Of a stretch of 64,000 bases of DNA, positions 22,646 through 33,990 are shown piece by piece (the stretch's first letter is position 1; each line of letters starts with the position of its first letter). Origin of the DNA: Patella vulgata (Eukaryota > Mollusca > Gastropoda > Patellidae); contig NC_065884.2 in NCBI RefSeq assembly GCF_932274485.2, forward strand, positions 35,483,540 through 35,547,539, in the 5' to 3' direction. The notes beneath the pieces are model-generated. The model had not been told where the DNA came from. It searched no databases and saw nothing but the letters and a program-made list of their open reading frames with translations. Made by a program: the position numbers and the translations under genes.

Positions 22646-25600
22646 TAACTGCAAAGGGGGTTATTAGAATCTATTGAAACAATAAGTATAAATGTCATCA
22701 GGTATCTGAAAAATTACATTTACCTTATGAACAAAATGGGAAAAATACAAAACAAAAATTGTCGACTTGTGGCTACCATCCATGGCATATTTAGAAAACC
22801 GTATATTATATTTATAGAGTACGCAGGACAGGAATTAGTTGTGCTTCAATTTAAACCGGCCCGTTTCTTGCCTTTAGTTTTAGAGTTAGGTGTGATTTTC
22901 AAAAGATTCAATCGGAAATCGCTGAAAATCAATTGGCTTCTTCATCTCATGACCTTAAACACTGTATAAATTTAAGGTCAATCGGATATTGAATTTAGCT
23001 TCTAGAGCGTCCACAAGATTTTTTAAAGTGATCAAGGGCAATAACTCTCACGGTAATTATCGGAAATTGCAGTAAATATCAGATATCGCTGAAAATCAAT
23101 ACTGTAGGCATCTTCGTGTCATGACCATAAATTTAGAGTCAATCGGATATTAACTTTGGCCTCTAGAGCGTCCACAAGATATTTTGAAGTGATCAAGGGC
23201 CACAACACTGCGCATAAATTTAAAGTCAATCGGATATTAACTTTGGCCTCTAGAGCGTCCACAAGATATTTTGAAGTGATCAGGGGCCACAACTCTGGCA
23301 GTAAATATCAGATATCGCTGAAAATCAATCGCCTACTTCGTCTCATGACCTTAACCACTGTGTATAAATTTAAAGTCAATCGGACATTAACTTTGGCTTC
23401 TAGAGCATCCACAAGAATTTTTTTAAGTGATGAAGGGCCATAACTCTGACAGTAATTATCGGAAATCGCTGAAATTCAATTTCAATGTGGGCGTATAAAA
23501 ATTAACCGATGGCATATAATATTTAATGTATGATAAAGACAGAATAGTCGATTTCGGTTTTTGGTGTTGCGCTCATTTTTAAAAAAAATGTCTTTTACGG
23601 ATAATGTGTATAGTACTAATAGCAATCACGTACGGAAGAGGCGATAAGATCCCTTTGCATTTGGAATTTCAAAATTAATTAAAACCAAATTTAAATTCCG
23701 AAAATCGGTTGTTTATTTTTTGCTGAAACTCCTTTTTTTAATCTGATCAAAATGGGAGTAAGTCACAGAGTGGTAATTGGCATATTGTGTCCAAATTTCA
23801 TGGTTTTGGGACAATCGGTGCCGGTTTCGTGGCGAAATTCCACTTTTTCGCCCTTACAGAAGCCGTAAATGGCGGAAAAAAACGAACGGCAGGAACCGTG
23901 TCAAGAACAAACGATCTGAACGAATGCAGGTATCGCCTTGAAGTTTTCAGTGCACCTAGGTACCAACGTGAAAAGTTCCTCGCCGGAATTTGGTAGTCAA
24001 CATACTTTTGGGATTTTGGGTATATTTCGGAGTGGTTTGGTAGGTGACGGTGGATCAGGGACTCAGATTGATCTAAAATGGCGATCATAACACAACATGA
24101 TAATCACTTTGAAGTATAGGTAAATTTTCGCGACCGGGTTGTTTTGCTCTACCCAGGCAACGTTCCTGTGCTCCGATTGCCTTCAAATTTGCACAGAATG
24201 TACCTTGTGATTCTAGCTATCACATATTAAAAATAGAAGAGTGTTGGATTCCGATGGGATTCTAGCTATCACATATTAAAAATAGAAGAGTGTTGGATTC
24301 CGAGAACGTTCAAAATAAATTCAAAACCCACCCCCAACAATCAAAGGTTTTTTGCTTAAAAAATTGCCGTATTTTATCGAATTTTTATTGTTCTTGATAT
24401 CTGAGGATTTTCTCAATTTAATATGTGATAAATATCATCGCGGCGCAGCCAACCGCTAGAAATTCCAGAGATTTGGACCACCGGAAGGATGCCTCAGCAG
24501 TCAAAAAAGGTCAAAATAGGCGATTTCGGTTTCTAGTGTTGATACATCGTTACGGTCATTTTAAAAAATTGTCTTTTAAGGATAATGTGTATAGTACCAA
24601 TACCTATCACATAAGGAAGAGGCGATAAAATCTCTTTGCATTTGCAATTTCAAAATTAATTAAAACCAATATTAAATTCCGAAAATCGGTTTTTTGCTAA
24701 AACTCTTTTTTTTTAATCGGATCAAAATGGGAGTAAGGCACAGAGTCCGGGGTGGTAATGGGCGTATTGTGTCCAAATTTCATGGTTTTCGGACAATCGG
24801 TGCCGGTGTCACGGCGAAATTCCACTTTTTTCCCCTCATGGAAGCCGTAAATTGACTTGAAGCCAGGGTCCTTGAAGTTGTACAGCTGCACCCGGTGACC
24901 GATATTTATTTAACGGGGAATAAGTGATAATTCATATTATAGCAGTAAATAATTAAAATATTTCATAGGGATTATAATAATATGTATATCTTGTCTGGGT
25001 ACAGGGTTAAAACCAATATTAAATTCCGAAAATCGTTTTTTTGCTAAAACTCTTTTTTTTTTAATGGGATCGAAATGGGGGTAAGGCACAGAGTCCGGGG
25101 TGGTAATGGGCGTATTGTGTCCAAATTTCATGGTTTTCGGACAATCGGTGCCGGTGTCACGGCGAAATTCCACTTTTTTCCCCTCGGGGAAGCCGTAAAG
25201 GCAGGTGACAAGAACAAACGACTTGAACGAATGCAGGTATCACCTTGAAATTTTCAGGGTACCTAGGTACCAACGTGAAAAGTTGCTCGCCGGAATTTAG
25301 TACTCATGGTACCTTTGGTTCTAGCGTAGCGCATGCGCGAAGTCAAATCCAGCTAAACTCGGAAACAACCTTGTCGGCACGGAAAACATCAAAGGAGAAA
25401 TTCGAATTTTTGAAATATTCAAATACCAAACGTTCGACCATGATCCAGGCTATCCTGGAGACATATTCTCTAGGTCACGACCAATTGTATATGTTTTCAA
25501 GCCCATAAATGTGGATTTTTCAGTAATTGTCATTATCAATTCAAAATGGCGTCCATCATTTGCCGGAAATCAAAATTGTGTTCTCTACCGTTTTTCGGCT

Positions 25601-26262
25601 TTCCTTCAAGGATTCGGAAAATATAATCCCCTTGTCTGTAAGTAAAATATCAAAAAAGCCTTATGTAATTTTCACATTTCAAGATGGTGGCATTTCCGGT
25701 TTGAGCTACAAAGTCAATTTTTTGTGTACGAATCAGTAGTGTCGTAGCTAGTAAAGCAAAAACATGAAGGCAATCTGACCTATATTTCGTCGATTTTTTT
25801 GAAAACTTTGATCCTTAATTTCATCAAGGGGAGATAATTTAGAAAATTTCTAATGATATTTTTGAAGTCGCATTGATAAGATCTACTTACATTCCAAATT
25901 TCATGAAAATCGTGCAACTATTAAATAAGTTGTCAAATTGATCTCAACTTCCGGTTCAAAATCACAGCGACGAATTTTCGAAATTCGAAAATGCAGATTT
26001 GAAGTAAATGTTTCAAGGCATCCCTCAAAAAAAGAATTAGTAAAATAGGTCAAATAGTTACAAAGTTACAGTAATGTAGGTCAAATAAATTTGTTCGTAA
26101 AATTCGGTGATTTCGGATTCGAAAAACGATTTAAAAATATATTTAATCAACATTCACACCCCATTTTTGGGGGGGTAGGTCAAAGTTTCAGATTGATCCT
26201 ATGGTTAGATTCTGAGAAATCCGATTTGTAGAAATGACACAAAAAAAAAAAAAATAATAATA
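22611..26262 (+). repeat. Family B element, long form
   Basis: Starts at the CTAGA module and a leader containing GGGGGTTATTAGAATCTAT, and ends at an A13 tract with AATAATAATA at about 26,262. Order: leader, array of about 150-bp repeats (22,905-23,480), GGGCGTATAAAAA end, a middle module of about 1.8 kb present twice (23,490-24,120 diverged; 24,130-25,200), GGTACCTAGGTACCAACGTG at about 25,258, and a terminal part with CTTCCGGT motifs near 25,949. The same order is seen at 51,097-54,622 and 54,623-59,400. No long ORF is present; the 60-96 codon frames are in repeats. Confidence 0.75.
22905..23480 (+). repeat. Array of about 150-bp degenerate tandem repeats
   Basis: About four units with shared text: TCATGACCTTAAACACTGTG, AAAGTCAATCGGATATTAAC, CTCTAGAGCGTCCACAAGA, GGGCCATAACTCTGACAGTA. 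Period is close to 150 bases. Because this is near a multiple of three, some units translate into similar repeated peptides; I regard that as a by-product of shared ancestry. Confidence 0.85.
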
Positions 26263-27083
26263 GGAACAAGTGGTATCAGATGCCTCAGAGAGAATATTCA
26301 AATGCTCCTTGTGATACGTTTGTAACACAATTATAACCTAATGTATTACACCGGAGTGGAGTGGGTGGGTCGGGGGGCTTTTCGATTGGCAGGGGACTAT
26401 TAAAATGGGTAAGCAGAGATAAGCAATTTGATGAAACTTTGTGTATAGTTTCATTACATTAGTACCTTGACCATATTACCTTGACCAAGTTCGACAATGA
26501 GCATTCTCTTAGTCAGGATAAGCAAAGCAACTTGATTGGCCGGGACTTTGAATTGGTTGATGCTTTGGGGTATGATAACTTTGGTTATAATGAAGTACTG
26601 GAACATAACAACCCAGCTTTTAATTGAGCTAGAATGTTTCAACTTGGTGTAGATGTTCATCAGGTCTTGACTGAACATTTTGAGCTACAGCTTGGCAATT
26701 TCATTGGTCGATGCTTTGGGACAAGATAACCTTGATTTCTATCTGACTGGAGAGTGATGAAAGTTACAGTATAGTTTGATTGCTCGATACTTTTGAAAAA
26801 AATATGAAAGTGCGATTAATTAATGTGTCATCTTTTACTTTGGGGTTTTGGCGGGAGACATCAGCCATACTGTTTGCTTGTTTAATATCCCCTATACAAT
26901 ATACGCTCGACCTCATTACCCGAACTGGGGTAGAAAAGTGGGATCTTTGACAATGAGGCAATGAACTTGTACATTCTTTTGCAGCTGCACAAGAGGGAAC
27001 ATCAACGCCGGATTAACCATGGTGGTGGGGAGGGGGGCTGATACCGACCGTGAAGCCCCGCAAGGGGGTCGGGTCAGGGGGTT
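26263..27083. repeat. Mixed degenerate repeats, no gene
   Basis: 26,270-26,400 resembles 12,980-13,140. 26,400-26,760 contains antisense, degenerate copies of the AGCTAGAATGTTCAAACTTG / CAGAGATAAGCAAGCTGA type also present at 11,040-11,200. 26,760-27,083 shows no recognisable feature apart from a GC-rich patch at 27,020-27,083. Confidence 0.55.
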
Positions 27084-28872
27084 CTCCCGCTAAGAAATTT
27101 TAATTGGAGGCCGAAAACGTAATTTCATGGCATTTCAGGCACTTGTGTCGGAGCCATTTAGAAATACCTCCCCCAGAAAAATAAAATTCTGCCACAAAAT
27201 TAGCCACAATCCATGCGGGTGCTGTGAAATTTCTAGAGGAGGGAGCTGGAACCCATGAGCCCGTTAAATTCGCCACTGTAAATGAGCAGAGCTACATCAA
27301 ACCTAATTTTGAGTCCCTCAGTGATAAATAACTTGATTCAAAATCGTATTATAGCCCCAACGACGATTTGATGAATGGAGACCGTAACGTTACGACAAAG
27401 TCTAACACTGTAAGTACCAAATAGTCATACGAGATATGTGCATCTCATCAAATTCAGCTTATACCATACCCACAATAATGTTACGGAGTCAGTGAGTTCA
27501 AGTTAGACAATACGCTGACCTTCCACTGACCATGCTTATAATATAAAATCTGTCAATGACAGCTGATTCATTGTTTAGTTTTTTATATGATATATTTAAT
27601 ATCAATAATATATGTATATGCATGCTTTATTTTACTTTACACGACCTCTAAAAATGCCCCAAATCGTAAAAATACGACTTTTTGGATTTCGATCTCCTTT
27701 TTTCGGCTACCCCGGACATTTTCAAAAAATGATACAATGATTTCACACAACAGGCCAGCTATTAGCCTCTCGATTGACAAGAGTTTCATCGCCCTCCATT
27801 CATTATAACCAATGTCATCGTGCCCTAAAGAATCAACAAATCAGCTTGCTTATCTCTGCTTACCCTAGGCAAAAAATGCTCATCTTTTAACTCAATCATG
27901 ACATTGACCTAGTGAACGCCTACACCAAGTTTGAACATTCTAGCTTAATTAGAAGGAGAGTTCTTGTGTTCCAAAGTCCCGGCCCTTCAAATTGCTTCTA
28001 TTTTTCATTTTCAATTCAAAATGGTGACCATCACGTGACCGAAATCAAAATTATGATCGGATAGATTTTTAGGCATTCCTTCCAGGATTCCGAAAATATG
28101 ACGCCCGAGTCTGTAAGTAAAATAGCAAAAAAGCCTTTTTGATTTTTCACGTTTAAAGATGGTGGCACTTCCGGTTCGATCGACAAACTCCATATTTTGT
28201 GTACGAATCAGTAATTACTTGTCTAGTATCGAATTTTTTTTTAGGTCATTCTGACCTATATTTCGACGATTTTTTTGAAAACTTTGATCCTTAATTTCAC
28301 CAAGGGGAGATAATTTAGAAAATTTCCAAGGACATCATTGAAGTCGCATTGGCAAGATCTACTAACATTCTAAATTTCACGAAAAACGCACAACTATTAA
28401 AGAAGTTGTCAAATTGGTAATAACTTCCGGTTCGAAATGACAGCGACGAATTTTCGAAATGCCAAAATCCGAAATTGCAGATTTGAAGTAAATGTTTCAA
28501 GATACTCAAAGAAAAAAGAATTAGTAAAATAGGTCAAATAGTCACAAAGTTACAGCATTGTAGGTCAAATGCATTCCTTCGTAAAATTCGGTGATTTCGG
28601 ATTCGTAAAACGTTTTGAAAATATATTAAATCAACAGCCACCACCCATTTTTGGGGGGATAGGTAAAAGTTTCAGAACGATCCTATGGTTAGATTCTGAG
28701 AAATCCGATTTGTGGACAAAACACAAAAAAAAAATAACAATAATAATCTTAACAGAAACAATAAGCTTTCATATGTAATATGAAAGCTTAACTAGATCTG
28801 CATAGCAGATATCAAAGCTTTCATATAAACTTCAAAAGGGGTTATTAGAATCTATGAATCAACAACCACTCT
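27084..28872 (+). repeat. Segment D2, second copy
   Basis: Matches 10,311-12,100 at a constant offset of 16,773 near its start, beginning with the same CTCCCGCTAAG. It covers the D2 left part and one family B element with its hairpin module (28,762-28,826). Similarity to the first copy ends after CTCTGACGGA, where D3 starts. Confidence 0.88.
28762..28826 (+). repeat. Terminal hairpin module in D2 copy 2
   Basis: HP1 (28,762-28,790, loop GTA), HP2 and near-palindromic HP3, as in the tandem array. Confidence 0.85.
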
Positions 28873-31140
28873 GACGGAAGATATTCTCTGGGCTAAATAA
28901 TCTTTTTTCTCTCAGCTACGAGAGATACGTAGAATTAAACCGGCCCAGAGCCGACCGTGTTGATACGAAGCCGCTTATTTGACATTGACACATAACTGAA
29001 GGTGAATAGGCCTACCCGTCCAGTTAATACAATGGGCAATCTCACATCGGTCCACTAAAGAGAGGCACATGCTAGTCGCCCCCTACTTCCCCAAGACATT
29101 TAGTCCAAACCTTGACTCTCATACATATAAACCATTTGGTACTACATGTACATGTATTTCGTACTTATATCATATTAAACCCCTCGGCCGCCATGTTGAA
29201 TCACACAGTATTTAACGTTCTATATCCTAACATCTTTATGAAATCAACGACAAATCTAAACTTGGGCACTCCAACCATTTTTATTTTTACATCATTCAGT
29301 TTTTTTTAAATAAGTAATTCTATCACAAATTATAGTGATGACTGGACCACTAAACTAGTTACCCATCAGTTTTTCTTTGTGTTAATGCGTTCTACATTTT
29401 CAAAGCAATGATTCTTATAATGTGCGAGCCGCCATGACACCGGCGGATATTATAACTTCGATAGGCGAGAAACTTCAGGTAGCAGTTGGGTTTCATCAAA
29501 TCATATAATTATGCGGTACGGCTTCACCTTTATTTCAATGGGAATTGGTTTATTATATGTGCAGTGCAGTTTTAGGTCAGTTTATGTGTAAATTAAGGGA
29601 GCTATACATAGGCCAGTAACCTTTTTGTAGTCATTTGACTAAAAAAAACTTGCGGAAAGGAACTCCGTAGGACAAGCCACTACTGTGGCAGGAGTAAGGC
29701 GGAAGACATCAGTAGTGGAACCATTTCTAAGTTAATCCCGAAGTGCGTTGCTATTGTAAGAATATATAAAATCGGGTTTCCGTTCCGCTTTTTTTTTGCT
29801 GTAGTTTGAGTAATGAGTTAGAGCGTATATTTTGTAGTCAAAAAATCATTGCAAATAGAAGACCTCATCCCCACCACCACCAACCTGTAATACACTAGCT
29901 AGCTTGTGTATTTCCATATTCCATTTCCGAGAGATAGATAGAGAACACACGAAATATAAAGTGATTTTTCTTACAATCAGGGACCATAATTCATGAAGTT
30001 ACGATTCGATATGCGCAAATATCGAAAGGAACCATATCTTTGGGTTATAAACATGCATGTCAAGTTTCATCAAAATCTTTCACTGTGAAAAACCGGGGCT
30101 AAGTCATCTGAAATCAAACAAATTTTACAATGTAGGTAGTGAAAACAAAATGTTATGTTAAGCGTTGTTCGAGGGTGGGGTGGGTGCATAAAATTCCAAA
30201 TGCAAAGGGTTATTTTTCGTGCACGCCAATATGCACACAGGATTTCGATTTTTCGTCCTACCTAAAAAACTGCACGCAAAGTTAGTTGTCGGGCCTTCGG
30301 TCAAGAACCACAGACAAAGGGAGAGAACGGGGACCTCTGTTTTGCATACCATCCAAGCGACTAGGCACTAATCCTTGTACCATGGACGAGAGGACGGGCG
30401 TTTTTCGTCCCATCGAAACGACTAGACACAGATCCTTGCTAGGCCTTCCATACTTCACCACTGCCAACGGGGAACCACTTTGACCTCGGGTTTTCGTACC
30501 ATCCAAACGACTAGACACTAATCCTTGCAAGGCCTTCCGTTCTGCAGCAAATGAGCCACGCTGGCCTCGTTTTGTCGTAACATACAAACGACTAGACAAT
30601 GTTTCATAATTTAGTCATGTTCGCGTGGGTGGGTTGGCAGCAGAATTGATATGTACATGATAGTGACACGAGGAGGGGGGGGGGAGCGGGGTGTACACAA
30701 ATCACACAAATCAGAGCTTTGTAATACACGCATATACTTGATATACTAAATACACAAATGGCTGAATTTCGAGACATTTCTGGCACTCTTTTATCACATA
30801 ATGAGAACACTGCATTAATTTCTATATATCAATAAAATATGCCTCAGACCCATTGTTTATTTTTAAATTTGAATTAGACTCGTAACAAAATATATTTTCT
30901 GGCAACAAATAGCATATAAATAAAACTAGATTTACTTTCTGATTATTGTTTTTAAATGAAATCATTCCAGGGCTTTTATTGACATTTCAGAAAATGTAGA
31001 GTTGGTCCCATGCACTTGAGGCCAAGGTCCTTGAAGTTGTACAGCTGCACCCGGTGACCGATATTTATTTAACGGGGAATAAGTGATAATTCATATTATA
31101 ACAGTAAATAATTAAAATATCCCATAGGGATTATAATAAT
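28873..31140. repeat. Segment D3, first copy (no recognised gene)
   Basis: About 2.3 kb of sequence unlike the other repeats, repeated at 46,440-48,650 with an offset of about 17,567. It has two GCCGCCATG motifs (about 29,190 and 29,429) and a possible stem CCACTACT / AGTAGTGG at about 29,678-29,718. Open frames are at most about 105 codons; those near 30,282 lie in SINE-derived tandem repeats. The two copies differ by several indels of 40-80 bases. Confidence 0.8.
30334..30600 (-). repeat. Tandem expansion of an antisense SINE-core fragment
   Basis: Four degenerate units begin near 30,334, 30,396, 30,484 and 30,564 with CCTCgnTTTTCGTnCCATCC-like text, then ACGACTAGACAC, ATCCTTGCAAGGCCTTCC. 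The reverse complement of the unit core (GTCTAGTCGTTCGGATGG) is found once in the intact SINE at 41,472-41,838. Flanking text at 30,205-30,270 (GTGCACGCCAATATGCACAC) also matches the SINE body in antisense. Confidence 0.75.
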
Positions 31141-31237
31141 ATGTATATCATGTAGGTGTGCATGTAGGTTAAAATTGTGACCTCTGTAAATAGGCCCGTT
31201 CCTTGCATTTAGTTTTAGAGTAAGGAGTGCTAAAATT

Positions 31238-31416
31238 GAGAGAGCGAAATGGGGTTGATCGACCACTCGACACAAACTAGGTCATTTCGGGACTAACGTA
31301 TGGTTCAATTTTATTTCAATAATTCGCTTGCGCGTAGGGGTCTAGCAGTGGGGGGAAACCGGGTGATCCTGAAAAAATACACAGGTTGGACGGGCGACCT
31401 ACTCCTTGTCACGTAC
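31238..31416 (-). mobile_element. SINE copy, antisense, diverged
   Basis: Reverse complement of the short SINE: CACTCGACACAAACTAGGTC, ATTTCAATAATTCGCTTGCG, a GGTTGGACGGGCGACC stretch, and CTTGTCACGTAC at the end. No clear target-site duplication seen. Confidence 0.7.
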
Positions 31417-31779
31417 GGAAAGATACCCCAGCAGTCAAAATAGGTCAAAATAGGCGATTTCGGTTTCTAGTGTCGATGCATCGTTACGGTCAGTTTAAAA
31501 AATTGTCTTTTAAGGATAATGTGTATAGTACCAATACCTATCACATACGGAAGAGGCGATAAAATCTCTTTGCATTTCCAATTTCAAAATTAATTAAAAC
31601 CAATATTAAATTCCGAAAATTGTTTTTTTGCTAAAACTCTTTTCTTTTTAATGTGATCAAAATGGGGGTAAAGCACAGAGTCAGGGGTGGTAATGGGCGT
31701 ATTGTGTCCTAATTTCATGGTTTTCGGACAATCGGTGCCGGTGTCACGGCGAAATTCCACTTTTTTCCCCTCATGGAAG

Positions 31780-31791
31780 CCGTAAATTGAC
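31780..31791. repeat. Target-site duplication, left
   Basis: CCGTAAATTGAC occurs here and again at 31,977-31,988, flanking the SINE between them. Confidence 0.85.
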
Positions 31792-31976
31792 GCAAGGAGT
31801 AGGGTCGCCTGTCCAACCTTGTGGGTTTTCTCCGGGTCCCCCGGTTTCCTCCCACTGCTAAAGACCCCTACGCGCAAGCGAATTATTGAAATAAAATTAA
31901 ACCATGTGTTGGTCCCGAAATGACCTAGTTTGTGTCGAGTGGACGTTAAACCCCATTTCTCTCTCTCTCTCTCTCT
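31792..31976 (+). mobile_element. Short SINE, 185 bp, (TC)n tail, with 12-bp target-site duplication
   Basis: Body from GCAAGGAGTAGGGTCGCCTG through GGACGTTAAACCCCATTTC to a (TC)n tail. Flanks are the 12-base duplication CCGTAAATTGAC. The copy lacks the tRNA-like head seen at 62,920, so it is either 5'-truncated or a headless subtype; an antisense copy at 48,651-48,836 has almost the same length. Confidence 0.85.
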
Positions 31977-31988
31977 CCGTAAATTGAC
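31977..31988. repeat. Target-site duplication, right
   Basis: CCGTAAATTGAC, second copy, followed by the natural continuation TTGAGGCCAG of the family B module. Confidence 0.85.
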
Positions 31989-33068
31989 TTGAGGCCAGTG
32001 TCCTTTAAGTTGTACAGCGGCACCAGGTGACCGATAAAAGTTGCTCGCCGGAATTTAGTACTCATGGTACCGTTGGTTCCTGTGTAGCGCATGCGCGAAA
32101 TCAAAACCAGCTAAACTCGAAAACAACCTTGTCGGCACGGAAAACATCAAAGGAGAAATTCGAATTTTTGAAATATTCAAATACCAAACATTCGACCATG
32201 ATCCAGGCTATCCTCAAATGTATTAATTTCGGTAATAGGAGACAGATTCTCTAAGCCACGACCAATTGTGTATGTTTTCAAGCCCATAAATGTGGATTTT
32301 TCACTAATTTTCATTTTCATTTCAAAATGGCGTCCATCAGTTGACCTAAATCAAAATTCTAAACCGATAGATTTTTAGGCTTTCCTTCAAGCATTCAGAA
32401 AATGTAACTCTTATGTCTTTAAGTAAAATATTGCAAAAGCCGTATGGACTTTTCACATTTTGAGATGGTGGCACTTCCGGTTTGCTCGACAAACTCCATA
32501 TTTTGTGTACTCATCAGTACTGTCTTAGCTAGTACAGAAAAAAAATTTCAAGGCAATCTGACCTATATTTCGTCGATTTTTTTGAAAACTTTGATCCTTA
32601 ATTTCACCAAGGGGAGATAATTTAGAAAATTTCCAAGGACATCATTGAAGTCGCATTGGCAAGATCTACTAACATTCTAAATTTCACGAAAATCGCACAA
32701 CTATTAAAGAAGTTGTCAAATTGGTAATAACTTCCGGTTCGAAATGACAGCGACGAATTTTCGAAATGCCAAAATCCGAAATTGCAGATTTGAAGTAAAT
32801 GTTTCAAGATACTCAAAGAAAAAAGAATTAGTAAAATAGGTCAAATAGTCACAGAGTTACAGCATTGTAGGTCAAATGCATTCCTTCGTAAAATTCGGTA
32901 ATTTCGGATTCGTAAAACGTTTTGAAAATATATTTAATCAACAGCCACCACCCATTTTTGGGGGGATAGGTAAAAGTTTCAGAACGATCCTATGGTTAGA
33001 TTCTGAGAAATCCGATTTGTGGACAAAACACAAAAAAAAAATAACAATAATAATCTTAACAGAAACAA

Positions 33069-33274
33069 TAAGCTTTCATATGTAATATGAAAGCTTAATA
33101 ATAATAATAATTTTAGTAATCTCAATACTGAAAGCCTAATAATAATAATTTTAGTAAAAACAATAGTCTTTAGTCTGAAAGCCTAATAATAATAATTTTA
33201 GTAAAAAAACAATAGTCTTTCAGACGAAAGTCTGAAAGCCTAACTAGACTTGCTTGCAAGACTGAAGGCTTTCA
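33069..33274 (+). repeat. Cluster of four HP1 hairpins plus HP2 and HP3
   Basis: HP1 copy a (33,069-33,097) is the TAAGCTTTCATAT stem. Two shortened copies follow within AATAATAATTTTAGTAA repeats (about 33,125-33,135 and 33,163-33,182). The fourth (33,217-33,238) is CTTTCAGAC / GTCTGAAAG closed by a GAAA tetraloop. CTAGA, then HP2 CTTGC-TT-GCAAG (33,249-33,260), then HP3 TGAA-GGCT-TTCA (33,263-33,274). AGGCTTTCA of HP3 is the exact complement of TGAAAGCCT in the last HP1. Confidence 0.85.
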
Positions 33275-33689
33275 CCGTGCCAAGGCGTCACACGATCGAC
33301 AGATGCATGACAAAAGACTATCCCCACCACTCCCGCACCCCCGAAATAAAAACACAAATATGCATAACTCAGATATTGACACGTTCTTTGCATGCGCATT
33401 ACGATAGAGAAGGGAATTGAAAAATAGAGTTGAACAATTCACATCATGATAATCCTAGATCGATAGAATCGAACAGACGCCGGCAATCCTCTCACCCCCT
33501 AAACAAACACACACTCACACCCCCCCCCCCCCCCCAAATTAAAACACACATTTGCATAACTCAGATATTGACATGTTCTTTGCATGCACATTACGATAGA
33601 AGGGAATCGAAAAATAAAGTTGATCTACTCGAAATGTTAAAAGAACAGTTTCGCGAAATGGACGAAAAGCAATGTCGCAATAGATATTA
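33275..33689. repeat. Local direct repeat, C16 tract, no gene
   Basis: Sequence at about 33,355-33,425 (GCATAACTCAGATATTGACA, TTCTTTGCATGC, ATTACGATAGA) recurs at about 33,550-33,620. A run of 16 C residues lies at 33,520-33,535. Apart from these I see nothing. Confidence 0.6.
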
Positions 33690-33990
33690 ATATCAAAGTA
33701 AAATGAAATGGGGTTTAACACCATTCTGCTCGGAATGGACCATGAGGAATGTTTCGAACGTACAGCGGCGCTAGCCTACTCTTATATACAATTCCAACTG
33801 CCAAGGGACCTTTTACAGTCACACCAATGTGTATGCGGGACTTCGGAATCGCATTCATGTCAGCTACTGAAATATGTAACTGGTTCAAAAATTAAATATC
33901 GCCAATTTTCTGGTTTCGTGCACGTTAAAGATTTGACGTCACTAACATGTAAAAGTTTACTATTAATTACAGACAGAGTCCAGGATCAAA
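33690..33990 (-). repeat. Antisense SINE-core fragment plus linked sequence, LINE-flanking copy 1
   Basis: 33,690-33,850 is an antisense, diverged piece of the 41,472 SINE (AATGGGGTTTAAC, TACAGCGGCGCTAG, AATTCCAACTGCCAAGGGA). It is fused to CGGGACTTCGGAATCGCATT and to TTTCGTGCACGTTAAAGATT. The whole composite recurs in the same orientation at about 41,195-41,455, downstream of the LINE. A 122-codon open frame crosses it and is not annotated as a gene. Confidence 0.7.

Larger units (their letters stand above)
31141..33068 (+). repeat. Family B element carrying two SINEs
   Basis: The middle module of family B (31,430-31,780, ACAATCGGTGCCGGTGTCAC text) is split by an antisense SINE-like stretch (31,238-31,416) and a sense SINE (31,792-31,976). 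It continues after the SINE to a terminal part with ACTTCCGG at about 32,474 and 32,731, and ends in A10 and AATAATAATCTTAACAGAAA before HP1. The part from about 32,570 is nearly identical to the tandem-array element; the part before it is more diverged, so this may be a recombinant. Confidence 0.7.

Noticed and set aside
22905-23480. CRISPR array
   Set aside because: Repeats of about 150 bases are contiguous and degenerate, with no short conserved repeats separated by unique spacers, in a eukaryotic context.
27000-27083. GC-rich patch as a CpG-island promoter
   Set aside because: Too short, few CpG in order, and no transcript start or gene follows.
29670-29720. Small structured RNA (snRNA or snoRNA) in D3 with CCACTACT / AGTAGTGG stem
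   Set aside because: Only one short stem, and no box motifs or Sm site that I could recognise.
33217-33274. Hammerhead or other self-cleaving ribozyme
   Set aside because: GAAA loops and nearby stems suggested it, but the CTGATGA core and a matching cleavage site are absent.
33069-33274. Integron-type attC sites with cassettes
   Set aside because: The cassette-like layout is suggestive, but there is no integrase and no attC core sites, and elements end in A-tracts and triplets.
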